Assembly (NCBI GenBank): GCA_032054765.1
Contig: DAMBSC010000018.1
Coordinates: 1 to 64,000, forward strand
Source of the DNA: DFXE01 sp032054765
Lineage (GTDB): Bacteria > Bacteroidota > Bacteroidia > Bacteroidales > Tannerellaceae
DNA: 64,000 nt
Reading direction: 5' to 3'
Position 1 is the first letter of the stretch, and every line of letters starts with the position of its first letter. A model generated the notes under the pieces. It saw only the letters and a list, made by a program, of their open reading frames with translations, was not told the origin of the DNA and ran no database searches. This document shows, in pieces, positions 44,193-53,711 of the stretch. A program made the translations under genes and the position numbers.

Positions 44193-44291
44193 AGACAATA
44201 GTAAAAAAACACCAATGTGTATAAAGGCAAAAGTACCGGCTTACTATTTAGAGCATGTCCTGTACCGTCTAAAAGGTTTCCTCTATTGTCT
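44193..44291. promoter_or_regulatory. Spaced inverted repeat between susC and the hybrid regulator gene
   Basis: AGACAATAG (44193-44201) and CTATTGTCT (44283-44291) are perfect 9-bp inverted copies 81 bp apart in the divergent promoter region. They flank the susC -7 box and could be two half-sites for the AraC-type domain of the hybrid regulator. Confidence 0.35.
44228..44235 (-). promoter_or_regulatory. -7 promoter box for the locus 2 susC operon
   Basis: The minus strand reads TACTTTTG, matching TAnnTTTG, 55 nt upstream of the susC start. Confidence 0.5.
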
Positions 44292-44347
44292 ATTTTTCAA
44301 GAAAACAAGAAATAAATGAATAGAAATCTCACTATCTTTATAGCAGA

Positions 44348-47300
44348 ATGAAGAACCCTATGAAAAACAATTGTTGTAATACCCTTATACTAATACTATT
44401 CTTTATTTTGTTAACCACGGGAAATAAAGGACGAAGTTCTAATTATAATTATTATTATAAGCAGATAGCCATAGAACATGGCCTGACTCAATCTAGTATT
44501 ACCTCTATATTACGAGACCATAAAGGTGTTCTATGGATTGGTACACGTTCAGGTCTTAATTGTTTTGATCAGCATGAGCTAAAAACTTTTCTGAATGAAA
44601 AAGACAAAGAAAAATCTTTGCCTTCAAACCATATTTTATTTGTTGCAGAAGATTCTCTGAAAAATATATGGGTTTCAACTAACAAAGGAGTTGTAAAATA
44701 TAACCCTGAGAATAAATCTTTCGATCTTGTTATTCCTCACAAAGCATACGCATATGTAGAGTATTCCGAAGGTATTCTTTTCTCTGGAGATAATGCTCTC
44801 TATAAATATGATAATAAAATGGAGGCCTATACCACAATTTTTATCGATCAGGATCAAAAACAACTAACTCATGATAAATACAAAATCTTTAAACTGCAGG
44901 TTTTAGATGATAAAAGAATTATGTTGTCAACTAAAAATGAAGGGCTATTCTCTTATTCTCTTGATACGGATAAAATAGAATCTCAACCCTTCGGTAAAGG
45001 TTCTACTATGATGGCATCATGTATCGATTCAAAAGGATTCATATATTGTTCTTTTTTTAACAAAGGTTTGTATTATTATAATGACTCAGGGGATTTATTG
45101 AAATTTTATACTATTGATAATTCTGATTTAAGTAATAATATTATTCTGGATATCCTGGAAAAAGACGGACAAATCTGGTTGGCTACCGACGGAGGCGGAA
45201 TATGCATATTGGATCCTGTAAGGCATACAATAAAAGTACTTCAGCATATCCCCGGTGATGCAAGTTCCTTGCCAGTAAACTCTATCACTGTGCTTTATAA
45301 TGATATTGATAACAATTTATGGGCAGGAAGTGTTCGTGGAGGTATTTTCGGTATAAAAGAAACATATATCAGAACCTATAAAGATGTAGCTTTAAATAAT
45401 ACTAACGGATTGAGTGAGAAAACCATTATCAGCATCTATGAAGATGATTATTCAATCTTGTGGATTGGTACTGATGGAGGTGGAATTAATAAATATGATC
45501 CTTTTACCAATCAATTCTCGCATTTTCTGAGCACATATGGAGATAAAGTTGCTTCTATTACAGATTTATCTAAGAATGAATTGTTGGTATCTTTATACAG
45601 TAAAGGTGTTTTTGTTTTTAACAAAATAACCGGAAAGTATTCTCCTTTTATAATTGTAGACGAAGTTGTAAACTATAATGAATGCTTTGGAGGTTACATG
45701 CCTTTAGTCCATAAAATAGATAATGATCATATACTTATATTGTCAGAACATGCGTATGTCTATCACCCGAAAGATAAAATATTTATACCTATAACGACTC
45801 AGGAAGACGATTCTTTTTTAGGCGCATTACATCTACAATATACAGATAATAAAGTTACTTACTTAAGTAAAGACAATCATGTATTTTCTATTTGCCTAGA
45901 GACCTACGAATTAAAAAAGCTATTTTCAATAGATTCCAATGAGATGATTCGCTCTATTTGTTATGATGGAGAAAATATCATATGGATAGGTAGTGACCAT
46001 GGTTTAAGTTCTTATAATCTACAAACAGAATTATTACAACGTATTGATACAAAGATGTTCAATGAGATATCTTATCTTTTTTTAGACGATAGAGGTCGGC
46101 TTTGGATTAGTGCCCAAAATATGCTGTTTTCTTTCATTATAAATGAAAACAGACTTGTTATTTGGGATGAATCGGATGGGTTTTCTCCAAATGAGATTTT
46201 ATTTATGTATCAAAAACCCTCCAAGACAAACCATATTTATCTGGCTGGAATCAATGGGTTGGTAAAAATAGATAAAAACATATCATACAATGCCAGTACA
46301 CAACCGAAAGTTGGGTTGGAGGATATTATATTAAATGGAAGATCATATCTGAGTAAATTTAATCAGGATGAGAGAAGTATAGAAGTCCCCTGGAACTATA
46401 CTTCACTGTCTGTTGCTATGGGATTAAGTGAGAAAGATGTGTTTCGTCAAACTCTTTATCGATATAGTATTGCCGGTTTAAGCAACCAATATATAGAATC
46501 ATATAATCATAAGCTTGATTTGTCTCAGTTGCTTCCAGGGCGCTATTCCTTAATGGCTTCTTGCAATACTAAAAGCGGAGGATGGAGCCAGCCGGTACGT
46601 ATTGTTACCATTCAGGTATTATCTCCATGGTATAAGACCAGTTGGTTTATTTTGTTATGTATATTAGGCATGATAGGGATTATTTCAGCTATTGTTGTTG
46701 TAATTATCCGAAAAAAAGAGAACAAACTGAAATGGGAAAAGAAAGAACACGAACAGACAGTAAATGAAGAAAAAATACGTTTTCTTGTAAATGTGAGTCA
46801 TGAATTAAGGACTCCGTTGACTTTGATATACGCTCCTTTAAAAAGATTGGTTCATAAAAACATCAATATATTAAATACAGAAGTTGTGAAAGAACAACTC
46901 AACATAATATATAAGCAGTCTTTACAGATGAAAAATATCATTAATATGGTACTTGATCTGAACAGGCTTAATTCGGAATATGAATCAATTCAGAAACAAC
47001 CTCATCAGTTGAATACTTGGATAAAGGCCGTTGCTGAAGATTTCAGGAATGAATTTAATGATAAGAATATCCTACTCATATTTAATTTAGATGAATCGAT
47101 AGGAGATATCTGGTTCGATGAGTGGAAGTGCCAGATCGTTTTATCTAATTTATTGATGAATGCATTAAAGTTTAGTGAACCGGAGACAGAAATAACCATT
47201 ATGACACAAAAACATCATGATTGTGTACAAATCTCCGTGAGTGATGAGGGAATAGGTTTGGATAATGTAGATATTCATCAGTTATTTAATCGTTTCTATC

Positions 47301-48316
47301 AAGGGCAACATAAAGCTAATGGCAGTGGCATAGGCCTATCTTATTCTAAAGTATTAATAGAGAAACATGGAGGTTCCATAGGAGCTGTTAACAATAAAGG
47401 TAAAGGCTCCACTTTCTACTTTAGCTTACCTTTACAAGGTCTGAGTCCGCAGCAACAAACAGAGGATATGTTACAAATTAACAAACAAGATGTTCCTCTA
47501 CCTTTAGAACCGTTATATAAAGATCATTTATTTACTTCCTTTTCCTTGATAATTGTGGAGGATAAGGATGAGTTACGTACGTTCCTTAAAAACACATTCA
47601 AAGAAATTTTCGGACATGTATACACTGCAGAAAATGGTATAGAGGCTTTGGAGCAAATAAAACAAAAGTTACCCGACATTATTGTAAGTGATGTGATGAT
47701 GCCACAAATGGATGGCTATGAACTATGTAAACAAATAAAGAACACAATAGAGATTAGTCATATACCAGTCATTTTACTTACCGCTAAATGTGATACAGAC
47801 AGTACAGAGATGGGCTACAAACTAGGTGCTGATTTCTATATTTCTAAACCTTTCGACATAGAATTCCTACAGCTTATAATTTCTAATTTACTTAAGGCTA
47901 GAGAGAATATAAAGCAAAACTTTAAAAATAATTCAGCTTTGATTTCGCCTGTGGAAGTTACAATCAGTAATGCTGATGAGAAATTTATGCTTCAACTGAA
48001 TAAACTGATCCTAAATAACTTGAGTAATCCAAAATTAGATGTAATGTTTCTTACTACAGAAATGGCCATGAGCCGGGCATCATTGTATAACAAAATGAAT
48101 GCACTGACAGGTTTAGGAGTAAATGACTACATAAATAAGATAAGAATAGAAAAAGCAACCGATTTGTTGGAGAATACTAATATGAATATAAACGAAATAT
48201 CCTTTGAAATCGGATTTATTTACCAACGATATTTCAGTACAATCTTCAAGCAATTAAAAGGAATAACTCCAAGCCAATACAGAAAAGAAAATCAGAAAAA
48301 AGAAGAAGCTGTCTGA
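44348..48316 (+). CDS. Hybrid two-component system regulator (sensor kinase, receiver, AraC)
   Basis: The 1322-residue one-protein signalling system starts with an N-terminal signal/anchor (about 10-28). Two seven-bladed periplasmic propellers follow, made of Reg_prop repeats (HKGVLWIGTRSGLNCFD, NIWVSTNKGVVKYN, NLWAGSVRGGIFGI, ILWIGTDGGGINKYD). A Y_Y_Y domain covers about 655-760 and a membrane span about 767-790. The HisKA phospho-His is His818 (VSHELRTPLTLI), then the HATPase (NAL, SDEGIGLDN, GSGIGLSYSK). The receiver has Asp1115 (VSDVMMPQMDGYE), and a C-terminal AraC helix-turn-helix lies at about 1215-1315. Such proteins bind a glycan fragment in the periplasm and switch on their polysaccharide locus; the divergent susCD operon is the evident target. 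Confidence 0.95.
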   Translation: MKNPMKNNCCNTLILILFFILLTTGNKGRSSNYNYYYKQIAIEHGLTQSSITSILRDHKGVLWIGTRSGLNCFDQHELKTFLNEKDKEKSLPSNHILFVAEDSLKNIWVSTNKGVVKYNPENKSFDLVIPHKAYAYVEYSEGILFSGDNALYKYDNKMEAYTTIFIDQDQKQLTHDKYKIFKLQVLDDKRIMLSTKNEGLFSYSLDTDKIESQPFGKGSTMMASCIDSKGFIYCSFFNKGLYYYNDSGDLLKFYTIDNSDLSNNIILDILEKDGQIWLATDGGGICILDPVRHTIKVLQHIPGDASSLPVNSITVLYNDIDNNLWAGSVRGGIFGIKETYIRTYKDVALNNTNGLSEKTIISIYEDDYSILWIGTDGGGINKYDPFTNQFSHFLSTYGDKVASITDLSKNELLVSLYSKGVFVFNKITGKYSPFIIVDEVVNYNECFGGYMPLVHKIDNDHILILSEHAYVYHPKDKIFIPITTQEDDSFLGALHLQYTDNKVTYLSKDNHVFSICLETYELKKLFSIDSNEMIRSICYDGENIIWIGSDHGLSSYNLQTELLQRIDTKMFNEISYLFLDDRGRLWISAQNMLFSFIINENRLVIWDESDGFSPNEILFMYQKPSKTNHIYLAGINGLVKIDKNISYNASTQPKVGLEDIILNGRSYLSKFNQDERSIEVPWNYTSLSVAMGLSEKDVFRQTLYRYSIAGLSNQYIESYNHKLDLSQLLPGRYSLMASCNTKSGGWSQPVRIVTIQVLSPWYKTSWFILLCILGMIGIISAIVVVIIRKKENKLKWEKKEHEQTVNEEKIRFLVNVSHELRTPLTLIYAPLKRLVHKNINILNTEVVKEQLNIIYKQSLQMKNIINMVLDLNRLNSEYESIQKQPHQLNTWIKAVAEDFRNEFNDKNILLIFNLDESIGDIWFDEWKCQIVLSNLLMNALKFSEPETEITIMTQKHHDCVQISVSDEGIGLDNVDIHQLFNRFYQGQHKANGSGIGLSYSKVLIEKHGGSIGAVNNKGKGSTFYFSLPLQGLSPQQQTEDMLQINKQDVPLPLEPLYKDHLFTSFSLIIVEDKDELRTFLKNTFKEIFGHVYTAENGIEALEQIKQKLPDIIVSDVMMPQMDGYELCKQIKNTIEISHIPVILLTAKCDTDSTEMGYKLGADFYISKPFDIEFLQLIISNLLKARENIKQNFKNNSALISPVEVTISNADEKFMLQLNKLILNNLSNPKLDVMFLTTEMAMSRASLYNKMNALTGLGVNDYINKIRIEKATDLLENTNMNINEISFEIGFIYQRYFSTIFKQLKGITPSQYRKENQKKEEAV

Positions 48317-48325
48317 AAAGACAGC
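48308..48325. terminator. Hairpin between hybrid regulator and tatC
   Basis: GCTGTCT and AGACAGC are perfect 7-bp arms around GAAA. The stem includes the stop codon of the regulator gene. T-rich sequence follows on the plus strand, A-rich on the minus, so it could serve both convergent genes. Confidence 0.65.
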
Positions 48326-48345
48326 CTCACTTATTTCTTTTTTAA

Positions 48346-49188
48346 TCATTCTACAGCTGGAAGCATTTCATCATCCTCTTCATCTTCTTCGGGTGGAGCA
48401 GGTTTCACAAAGAAAGCGCTTAATTCAAATAGTAGATAAAGTGGAATAAATACAATCATTAAGGTAAATGGATCGCCACTTGGTGTGATAAATGCTGCTA
48501 GAACAAGTAAAACAACAATTGCATGACGTCTGTATTTATGGAATAATGCACGATTTACAAGTCCCAACTGAGATAATAACCACGACAATAAGGGCATTTC
48601 AAACATAATACCCATAATGAATATAAGCATCAGGAAATTGTCCATATATGATTCAAGCGATACCTGTTCTACGATTTCCTCACTTATTTGATAAGTTGCC
48701 AGGAAACGAAGTGTAACGGGAAATACCATAAAGTAACCTACCGCACAACCAATAAAGAACATTATTGTACCAAACATAAAGACCCAACGTACGCTTCGTT
48801 GCTCATTGTCATACAAAGCCGGACGAATAAACTTCCAGACTTCATACATCAGATAAGGGAAAGTAAGCACCAATGCCAACCAGAAAGAGGTTGTCATATG
48901 AGTAAAAAACTGTGAAGCCAGTTTTATATTAATGATATTTATCCGAAAAGTCGTATCACAAAAATCGCTCACTACCCCAAAAAGAGCGGCAGCTTTACAA
49001 AACATCTGATACGTAATGAAATCTCCGCGCGTAGGAGCCATGATAATGCTCCCAAATATACCATGCTCCCCCCGCATTAAAGCGAAGAGAGCTATCATAA
49101 AGACAAATAATGCTGCTAATGAGCGAAAAATGGTCCAACGAAGATCTTCTAGGTGATCCCAGAATGACATTTCATTTTGTTGTTCCAT
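48346..49188 (-). CDS. tatC: Twin-arginine translocase subunit TatC
   Basis: TatC (280 aa) is the polytopic core of the Tat translocase that recognises twin-arginine signals. The start MSFWDHLEDLRWTIFRSLAAL has the conserved HLxELR-like cytoplasmic motif (here HLEDLR); six membrane helices and FMFGTIMFFIGCAVGYFMVFP and FITPSGDPFTLMIVFIPLYLLFE follow. The C-terminal tail is highly acidic (PPEEDEEDDEMLP). It follows tatA with a 6-bp gap. The window encodes a likely Tat substrate, TldD. Confidence 0.95.
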   Translation of the reverse strand: MEQQNEMSFWDHLEDLRWTIFRSLAALFVFMIALFALMRGEHGIFGSIIMAPTRGDFITYQMFCKAAALFGVVSDFCDTTFRINIINIKLASQFFTHMTTSFWLALVLTFPYLMYEVWKFIRPALYDNEQRSVRWVFMFGTIMFFIGCAVGYFMVFPVTLRFLATYQISEEIVEQVSLESYMDNFLMLIFIMGIMFEMPLLSWLLSQLGLVNRALFHKYRRHAIVVLLVLAAFITPSGDPFTLMIVFIPLYLLFELSAFFVKPAPPEEDEEDDEMLPAVE

Positions 49189-49194
49189 CTTATT

Positions 49195-49395
49195 TTATTT
49201 CTTATCTGTATCTGTATCGTTTAAATTGATATCGTCTTCTATACCTTTAACACCGTCTTTAAAGTTGCGGACTCCTTTGCCAAGTCCTTTCATCAGTTCA
49301 GGAATTTTTTTACCTCCAAAAAGTAATAATACAATTATAGCGATAATGATAATTTCGCCGGTTCCTAAATTTCCCAAAAATAGTAATTCGTTCAT
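49195..49395 (-). CDS. tatA: Twin-arginine translocase subunit TatA/TatE
   Basis: The 66-residue protein has one N-terminal membrane helix (about 8-26), the FGGKKIPELMKGLGKGV amphipathic helix with the conserved Phe-Gly hinge, and a charged tail. TatA forms the variable-size pore recruited by TatC. It is the first gene of the tatAC operon. Confidence 0.94.
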   Translation of the reverse strand: MNELLFLGNLGTGEIIIIAIIVLLLFGGKKIPELMKGLGKGVRNFKDGVKGIEDDINLNDTDTDKK

Positions 49396-49438
49396 GATTT
49401 TATAATTTTAAGATTGAAATTTCCTTATTTTACTGCTG

Positions 49439-49446
49439 CAAATATA
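49439..49446 (-). promoter_or_regulatory. -7 promoter box for tatAC
   Basis: The minus strand reads TATATTTG, matching TAnnTTTG, 43 nt before the tatA ATG. Confidence 0.5.
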
Positions 49447-49486
49447 CAATATGTAAAGTGAAGTACCCTACTAATTCAAAATTTAT

Positions 49487-49494
49487 TACCTTTG
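49487..49494 (+). promoter_or_regulatory. -7 promoter box for fabD
   Basis: TACCTTTG matches TAnnTTTG and lies 67 nt before the fabD ATG, divergent from the tatA promoter. Confidence 0.55.
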
Positions 49495-49561
49495 CGCGGT
49501 CTTAAAAATCTGAAATTAGAAAAAGATTAGAAAACAGCTATATACTTAAATTACAAATGAT

Positions 49562-50443
49562 ATGAAAGCTTATGTATTTCCCGGACAGGGAGCCCAATTT
49601 GTAGGAATGGGAAAAGAGTTATTCGATACTAATTCTTTAGCAAAAGAGTTATTCGAAAAAGCCAATGATATTCTCGGTTTCCGCATCACCGACCTGATGT
49701 TTGAAGGTACCGACGATGATCTAAAGCAAACAAAAGTAACACAACCAGCCATTTTCCTACATTCTGTAATACTGGCAAAAACGTTGGGTGATAAATTTAT
49801 TCCCGATATGTCAGCAGGACATTCATTGGGAGAGTTTTCCGCATTGGTTGCTGCGAATGCGCTTTCTTTTGAAGACGGATTAGTATTAGTATCTAAACGT
49901 GCTATGGCGATGCAGAAAGCTTGCGAACTTACACCTTCTACAATGGCTGCTATCCTTGGTCTACCGGACGCAACAGTTGAAGAAGTTTGTGCCGGAATTA
50001 CTGATGAGATAGTTGTTCCTGCCAATTATAATAGTCCGGGGCAAATCGTAATTTCAGGTTCAATACCGGGTGTTGATAAAGCTTGTGAATTATTACTTGC
50101 TGCCGGTGCTAAAAGAGCTTTAAAATTGAAAGTAGGCGGAGCTTTCCATTCACCTCTGATGGAACCGGCTCGTGAAGAGCTTGCAAAAGCAATTGAAACC
50201 ACAACCATAAACAAACCAATCTGTCCTGTATATCAAAATGTAAATGCTAAACCGCAAACAGATCCACAAACAATAAAAAATAATCTGATTGCTCAACTTA
50301 CCTCACCGGTTCGGTGGACACAAACAGTAGAAAATATGATAGCCGACGGCACTGATCATTTTATTGAATTAGGTCCTGGCGCTGTGCTTCAAGGATTGAT
50401 CAAGAAAGTCAATAAAGAAGTAATTACCGAAGGCATACAATAA
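49562..50443 (+). CDS. fabD: Malonyl-CoA:ACP transacylase FabD
   Basis: FabD (293 aa) loads malonyl units onto acyl carrier protein for fatty acid synthesis. The GQGAQ motif is at residues 8-12, the nucleophile Ser88 sits in GHSLGE, and the catalytic His is in GGAFHSPLMEPA near 197. It has its own promoter and terminator and is therefore monocistronic here. Confidence 0.96.
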   Translation: MKAYVFPGQGAQFVGMGKELFDTNSLAKELFEKANDILGFRITDLMFEGTDDDLKQTKVTQPAIFLHSVILAKTLGDKFIPDMSAGHSLGEFSALVAANALSFEDGLVLVSKRAMAMQKACELTPSTMAAILGLPDATVEEVCAGITDEIVVPANYNSPGQIVISGSIPGVDKACELLLAAGAKRALKLKVGGAFHSPLMEPAREELAKAIETTTINKPICPVYQNVNAKPQTDPQTIKNNLIAQLTSPVRWTQTVENMIADGTDHFIELGPGAVLQGLIKKVNKEVITEGIQ

Positions 50444-50474
50444 AAAAAGCCGATCTAATATGATCGGCTTTTTT
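50444..50474. terminator. Bidirectional terminator after fabD
   Basis: AAAAAAGCCGATC and GATCGGCTTTTTT pair perfectly around TAATAT. It separates convergent fabD and the lipoprotein gene. Confidence 0.9.
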
Positions 50475-50500
50475 ATATATAATTGTAAAATTATCTGATC

Positions 50501-51346
50501 TTAATTTTTAGACTCACCTTTAATAGTGATTGTAGTCCCTGATGTATCAGAATCTACCGTACTATTAGTAATATGGATTAAATAATAAACACCTTCACCT
50601 TTTACGTTAACAGCTAGCACATCATCATAAGTTTTTGATGCTTCTGTAGCAGAAACTCCAGAGTATTGATCAATGTCAGTACCTTTATCTACTGCTTCTT
50701 TTAATTGCTCTTTTGTTTCAATGTTACTCCAATCGGCCGCTGTTAGTTTCACCATTTTGGTTTTATCATCAGTTTTGATAATTGCAGCAGCAGATGTATT
50801 AGAAGTCCATGTTAAACCAAATGTTTCCAATCCTGTACCTGCAGAAGCTCCAACTCTTTTCCATTCAAAGTCTTCAGGTTCTGAAAGATATTCAACTTCA
50901 GGAGTATTTTCATGTTTAAATGTAAGTTCCTTAGTTGATATCTCACCATTTTTCACTTTAGTTGTTATTTTTAAGGATTGAATGGTATTTATATATTTAC
51001 TAATTGCTGAGTTACTCTGATCGAAACGGAAAGTGTATTTTCCTTTTTTTGAACCGGATTCTTCTGTAAGGTTTTCTCTTTCTGCAATTGTAACGTTGTT
51101 CTTCTGATCACCTTCTGAATAATAAAGAACAATTTCTATTGATTCTATCTCTGCTCCTGTTGGTGCAACAATAGAACCGGTGATGGCCTCCGGTAATATA
51201 CCATCTGTAATAACGATTTCCGATTTGTTATCGAAAGTAATGGTAGCAGCACCTATTCTAACTGGATCATCGTCATCACCTGAGCAACTAATAAATAAAG
51301 GGATAATAGCTAAGACTGTAAACAAAAACTTAAAATTTTTCTTCAT
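50501..51346 (-). CDS. Hypothetical lipoprotein (281 aa)
   Basis: The protein has a lipoprotein signal with lipobox FISC (Cys about 21) followed by an acidic tether (SGDDDDPVRIG). The rest is predicted beta-rich with Thr/Ser/Lys-rich strands and no recognised catalytic motif (for example ITFDNKSEIVITDGILPEAITGSI, TISTKELTF-like strands). Surface or periplasmic; function unknown. Promoter box just upstream. Confidence 0.85.
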   Translation of the reverse strand: MKKNFKFLFTVLAIIPLFISCSGDDDDPVRIGAATITFDNKSEIVITDGILPEAITGSIVAPTGAEIESIEIVLYYSEGDQKNNVTIAERENLTEESGSKKGKYTFRFDQSNSAISKYINTIQSLKITTKVKNGEISTKELTFKHENTPEVEYLSEPEDFEWKRVGASAGTGLETFGLTWTSNTSAAAIIKTDDKTKMVKLTAADWSNIETKEQLKEAVDKGTDIDQYSGVSATEASKTYDDVLAVNVKGEGVYYLIHITNSTVDSDTSGTTITIKGESKN

Positions 51347-51389
51347 AACTTAATTCTTTTTATTCTACAAATTGTTTAAAAACGGAGCG

Positions 51390-51397
51390 CAAATATA
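51390..51397 (-). promoter_or_regulatory. -7 promoter box for the lipoprotein gene
   Basis: The minus strand reads TATATTTG, matching TAnnTTTG, 43 nt upstream of the ATG. Confidence 0.5.
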
Positions 51398-51430
51398 AAC
51401 ATTTACCAAATACTTAAACCATATATTTCA

Positions 51431-51438
51431 TACTTTTG
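51431..51438 (+). promoter_or_regulatory. -7 promoter box for the CNNM/CorC gene
   Basis: TACTTTTG matches TAnnTTTG, 32 nt before the ATG at 51471. Confidence 0.5.
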
Positions 51439-51470
51439 TTCTTTAATCAATAAGCAATCAAGCATAAATA

Positions 51471-52742
51471 ATGGAAATAATTATCATTTTCGGACTTATT
51501 CTACTCAATGGAGTCTTGTCGATGTCGGAAATAGCATTGGTTTCGGCACGAAAATCAAGATTAGAAACAGAAGCAAAAAGAGGAAATAAATCAGCACAAA
51601 CAGCTTTAGAATTAGCTAATGAACCTGACAGATTTCTTTCTACTATTCAAATTGGTATAACGTTAATAGGTATTCTGACCGGTTTATACTCAGGTGAAGC
51701 TTTTGCAAAAGATTTTGCTGAAGTCATTGACAATATTCCGGTACTTGCACCTTATTCCATGATTATTGCTAAAACAACAATTGTTATTGTAGTTACCTAT
51801 CTTACCTTAATATTTGGTGAATTGCTCCCCAAACGCATAGGTATGAGTATGTCTGAAAAGGTTTCTAAGATCATGGCAACACCTATGAATTTCCTTTCAC
51901 GTCTGGCAACACCCTTTGTATGGTTGCTTTCAAAAAGTACGATATTAATGGTAAGACTTTTGGGCATTCGGGCCGACGAAGATAGTAAGGTGACTGAAGA
52001 AGAAATTAAAGCTATTGTAAAAGAAGGCTATGATGTTGGCGAGGTCCAGGAAGTTGAACAGGATATCGTGGAAAGAGTATTTAATCTTGGTGATCGGAAT
52101 ATTAGTTCAATCATGACTCATCGTAGCGATATAGTATGGCTGGATATTAGTGACAACAATGACAAGATTCGTAAAAAGGTTGAAGAAAATCTGTATAACA
52201 CATATCCGGTTATATCAGAAACATTTGATAATATACTGGGAGTTGTTCATTTAAAAGACTTATTTGCAAAATTAAATTCTCCTGATTTTTCCTTGAAAGA
52301 GATGATTCGTCCTGTAAAGTATTTACCTGAAAACCTCAGTGTTTATGGAGCATTGGAACAATTTAAGAATGCTCCGGTAAGATATGGTATCATTACTGAT
52401 GAATTTGGAGGTATACAAGGCATCGTAACATTGAAAGATATTATGGAAGCGTTAGTAGGACAGATATCTGATACGGATGATGAAAAAGAAATCGTTGAAC
52501 GAAGTGATGGTAGCTTACTGATAGACGGACAATACTCTTTTTATGATTTTCTCGAATATTTTGATATGGAAGATTTATACGCCGATTATGATTATAACAC
52601 ACTGAGCGGGCTGATTCTGGATATATTGGAACATGTTCCCCGTACTGGAGAAAAGTTATCTTGGCTCGACTTTGAATTTGAAATTGTTGATATGGATGGA
52701 GCACGTATCGACAAAGTATTAGTAAATAATGTCAAAGAATAA
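51471..52742 (+). CDS. CNNM/CorC (HlyC)-family membrane protein
   Basis: The 423-residue protein has an N-terminal CNNM (DUF21) membrane domain of three to four helices (about 1-150; SMSEIALVSARKSRLETEAKRG, LTLIFGELLPKRIGMS), two CBS domains (about 205-330; IMTHRSDIVWLD, NTYPVISETFDNILGVVHLKDLF, YGIITDEFGGIQGIVTLKDIMEALVG) and a C-terminal CorC/HlyC domain. Members bind Mg-ATP through the CBS pair and act in magnesium or cobalt efflux; the old name haemolysin is misleading. Confidence 0.92.
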   Translation: MEIIIIFGLILLNGVLSMSEIALVSARKSRLETEAKRGNKSAQTALELANEPDRFLSTIQIGITLIGILTGLYSGEAFAKDFAEVIDNIPVLAPYSMIIAKTTIVIVVTYLTLIFGELLPKRIGMSMSEKVSKIMATPMNFLSRLATPFVWLLSKSTILMVRLLGIRADEDSKVTEEEIKAIVKEGYDVGEVQEVEQDIVERVFNLGDRNISSIMTHRSDIVWLDISDNNDKIRKKVEENLYNTYPVISETFDNILGVVHLKDLFAKLNSPDFSLKEMIRPVKYLPENLSVYGALEQFKNAPVRYGIITDEFGGIQGIVTLKDIMEALVGQISDTDDEKEIVERSDGSLLIDGQYSFYDFLEYFDMEDLYADYDYNTLSGLILDILEHVPRTGEKLSWLDFEFEIVDMDGARIDKVLVNNVKE

Positions 52743-53108
52743 AGACTTTATACAATATATTCTCCTACTACATTACTTTCACATTCAGATTTTCAGAGCT
52801 CTACTGTAGGTTACTGTTGATTTGTATTTTCCCTTTCTGGTGATAGATACAGTGATAGATAGTGAAGACCGATCCGTCACACTTTGTTCCGCATACAGAC
52901 AGGGTTTCAATACTGTTGGTGACAGGTGACAGATGTTTATTGAAAACCTTCTGTAGGAAGGTACAGATTATAATGTCTATTCAGTAATTCATTTATTATT
53001 CACAAAGATTCGCCGATTTTATGACTTAATATAGATAAAATTCAGTTTTTTCTTATTTTTCTTTAAAAAAATGAGTACAAATAGGAAAAATTGTTATTCT
53101 CTTGTAGA
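52743..53108. other. Intergenic region with GTGACAG/GTGATAG copies
   Basis: This gap of about 366 bp has no convincing gene. Around 52839-52942 it carries scattered GTGATAG, GTGACAG and CCGTCAC motifs like those in the arms of the element at 34472-35012, but no 22-bp array and no extended terminal repeats. It may be a decayed copy. Confidence 0.4.
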
Positions 53109-53711
53109 ATGAAACGGGATCTGCAACAATTGAAAAGAAATAAAGAGTTATGGAATCGCTTTATTGGAGGGGACGATAATGCTTTTGCACAACTGTATGA
53201 GTTAAATGTTGAAAGTATGTTATATTACGGATTGCATTTTTCTCTTTTACGGGATTTGGTTAAAGATGCTATTCAGGATGTATTTGTGTATATATATAGT
53301 AACAGGCATAAACTGAAGAAAATTGAAAATGTAAGGCTTTACCTGTATGTTTCTTTGAAGAACAGGATCTTTGCCGTTTTTAATAAAGATATGGAATACT
53401 ATCAACTAGACACAATGGAACCTGTATTTACAGTAGAAAACTCACCCGAAGAAAAATACATTCATAATGAGCAAAAAAAGGAAGTCAGGCTACATATCCG
53501 ACAAATGCTCGATACCCTGACACCCAGGCAACGGGAAGTGATATATTATCGCTTTACCGAAGGAATGTCTTATGATGAAATAGGAGTACTGATGAAGATG
53601 AATTATCAGTCTGTAAGGAATCTCATACACAGGTCTGTTACTAAAATACGGGAAACCTATCAGTTCTATAGTTTTCCTAAAAACTATTTCAAAAGTAATA
53701 AAGAAATATGA
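53109..53711 (+). CDS. ECF (sigma-70 family) RNA polymerase sigma factor (locus 3)
   Basis: The ECF sigma factor is about 200 residues with region 2 (NAFAQLYELNVESMLYYGLHFSLLRDLVKDAIQDVFVYIYSNRHKLKKI) and region 4 (LDTLTPRQREVIYYRFTEGMSYDEIGVLMKMNYQSVRNLIHRSVTKIRE). I start at the ATG at 53109; the frame is also open from a TTG at 53091. Its stop overlaps the fecR start by ATGA (53708-53711). Confidence 0.93.
   Translation: MKRDLQQLKRNKELWNRFIGGDDNAFAQLYELNVESMLYYGLHFSLLRDLVKDAIQDVFVYIYSNRHKLKKIENVRLYLYVSLKNRIFAVFNKDMEYYQLDTMEPVFTVENSPEEKYIHNEQKKEVRLHIRQMLDTLTPRQREVIYYRFTEGMSYDEIGVLMKMNYQSVRNLIHRSVTKIRETYQFYSFPKNYFKSNKEI

Noticed and set aside
49570..50025. 151-codon minus-strand frame within fabD
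   Set aside because: Antisense to a well-supported fabD with all catalytic motifs.
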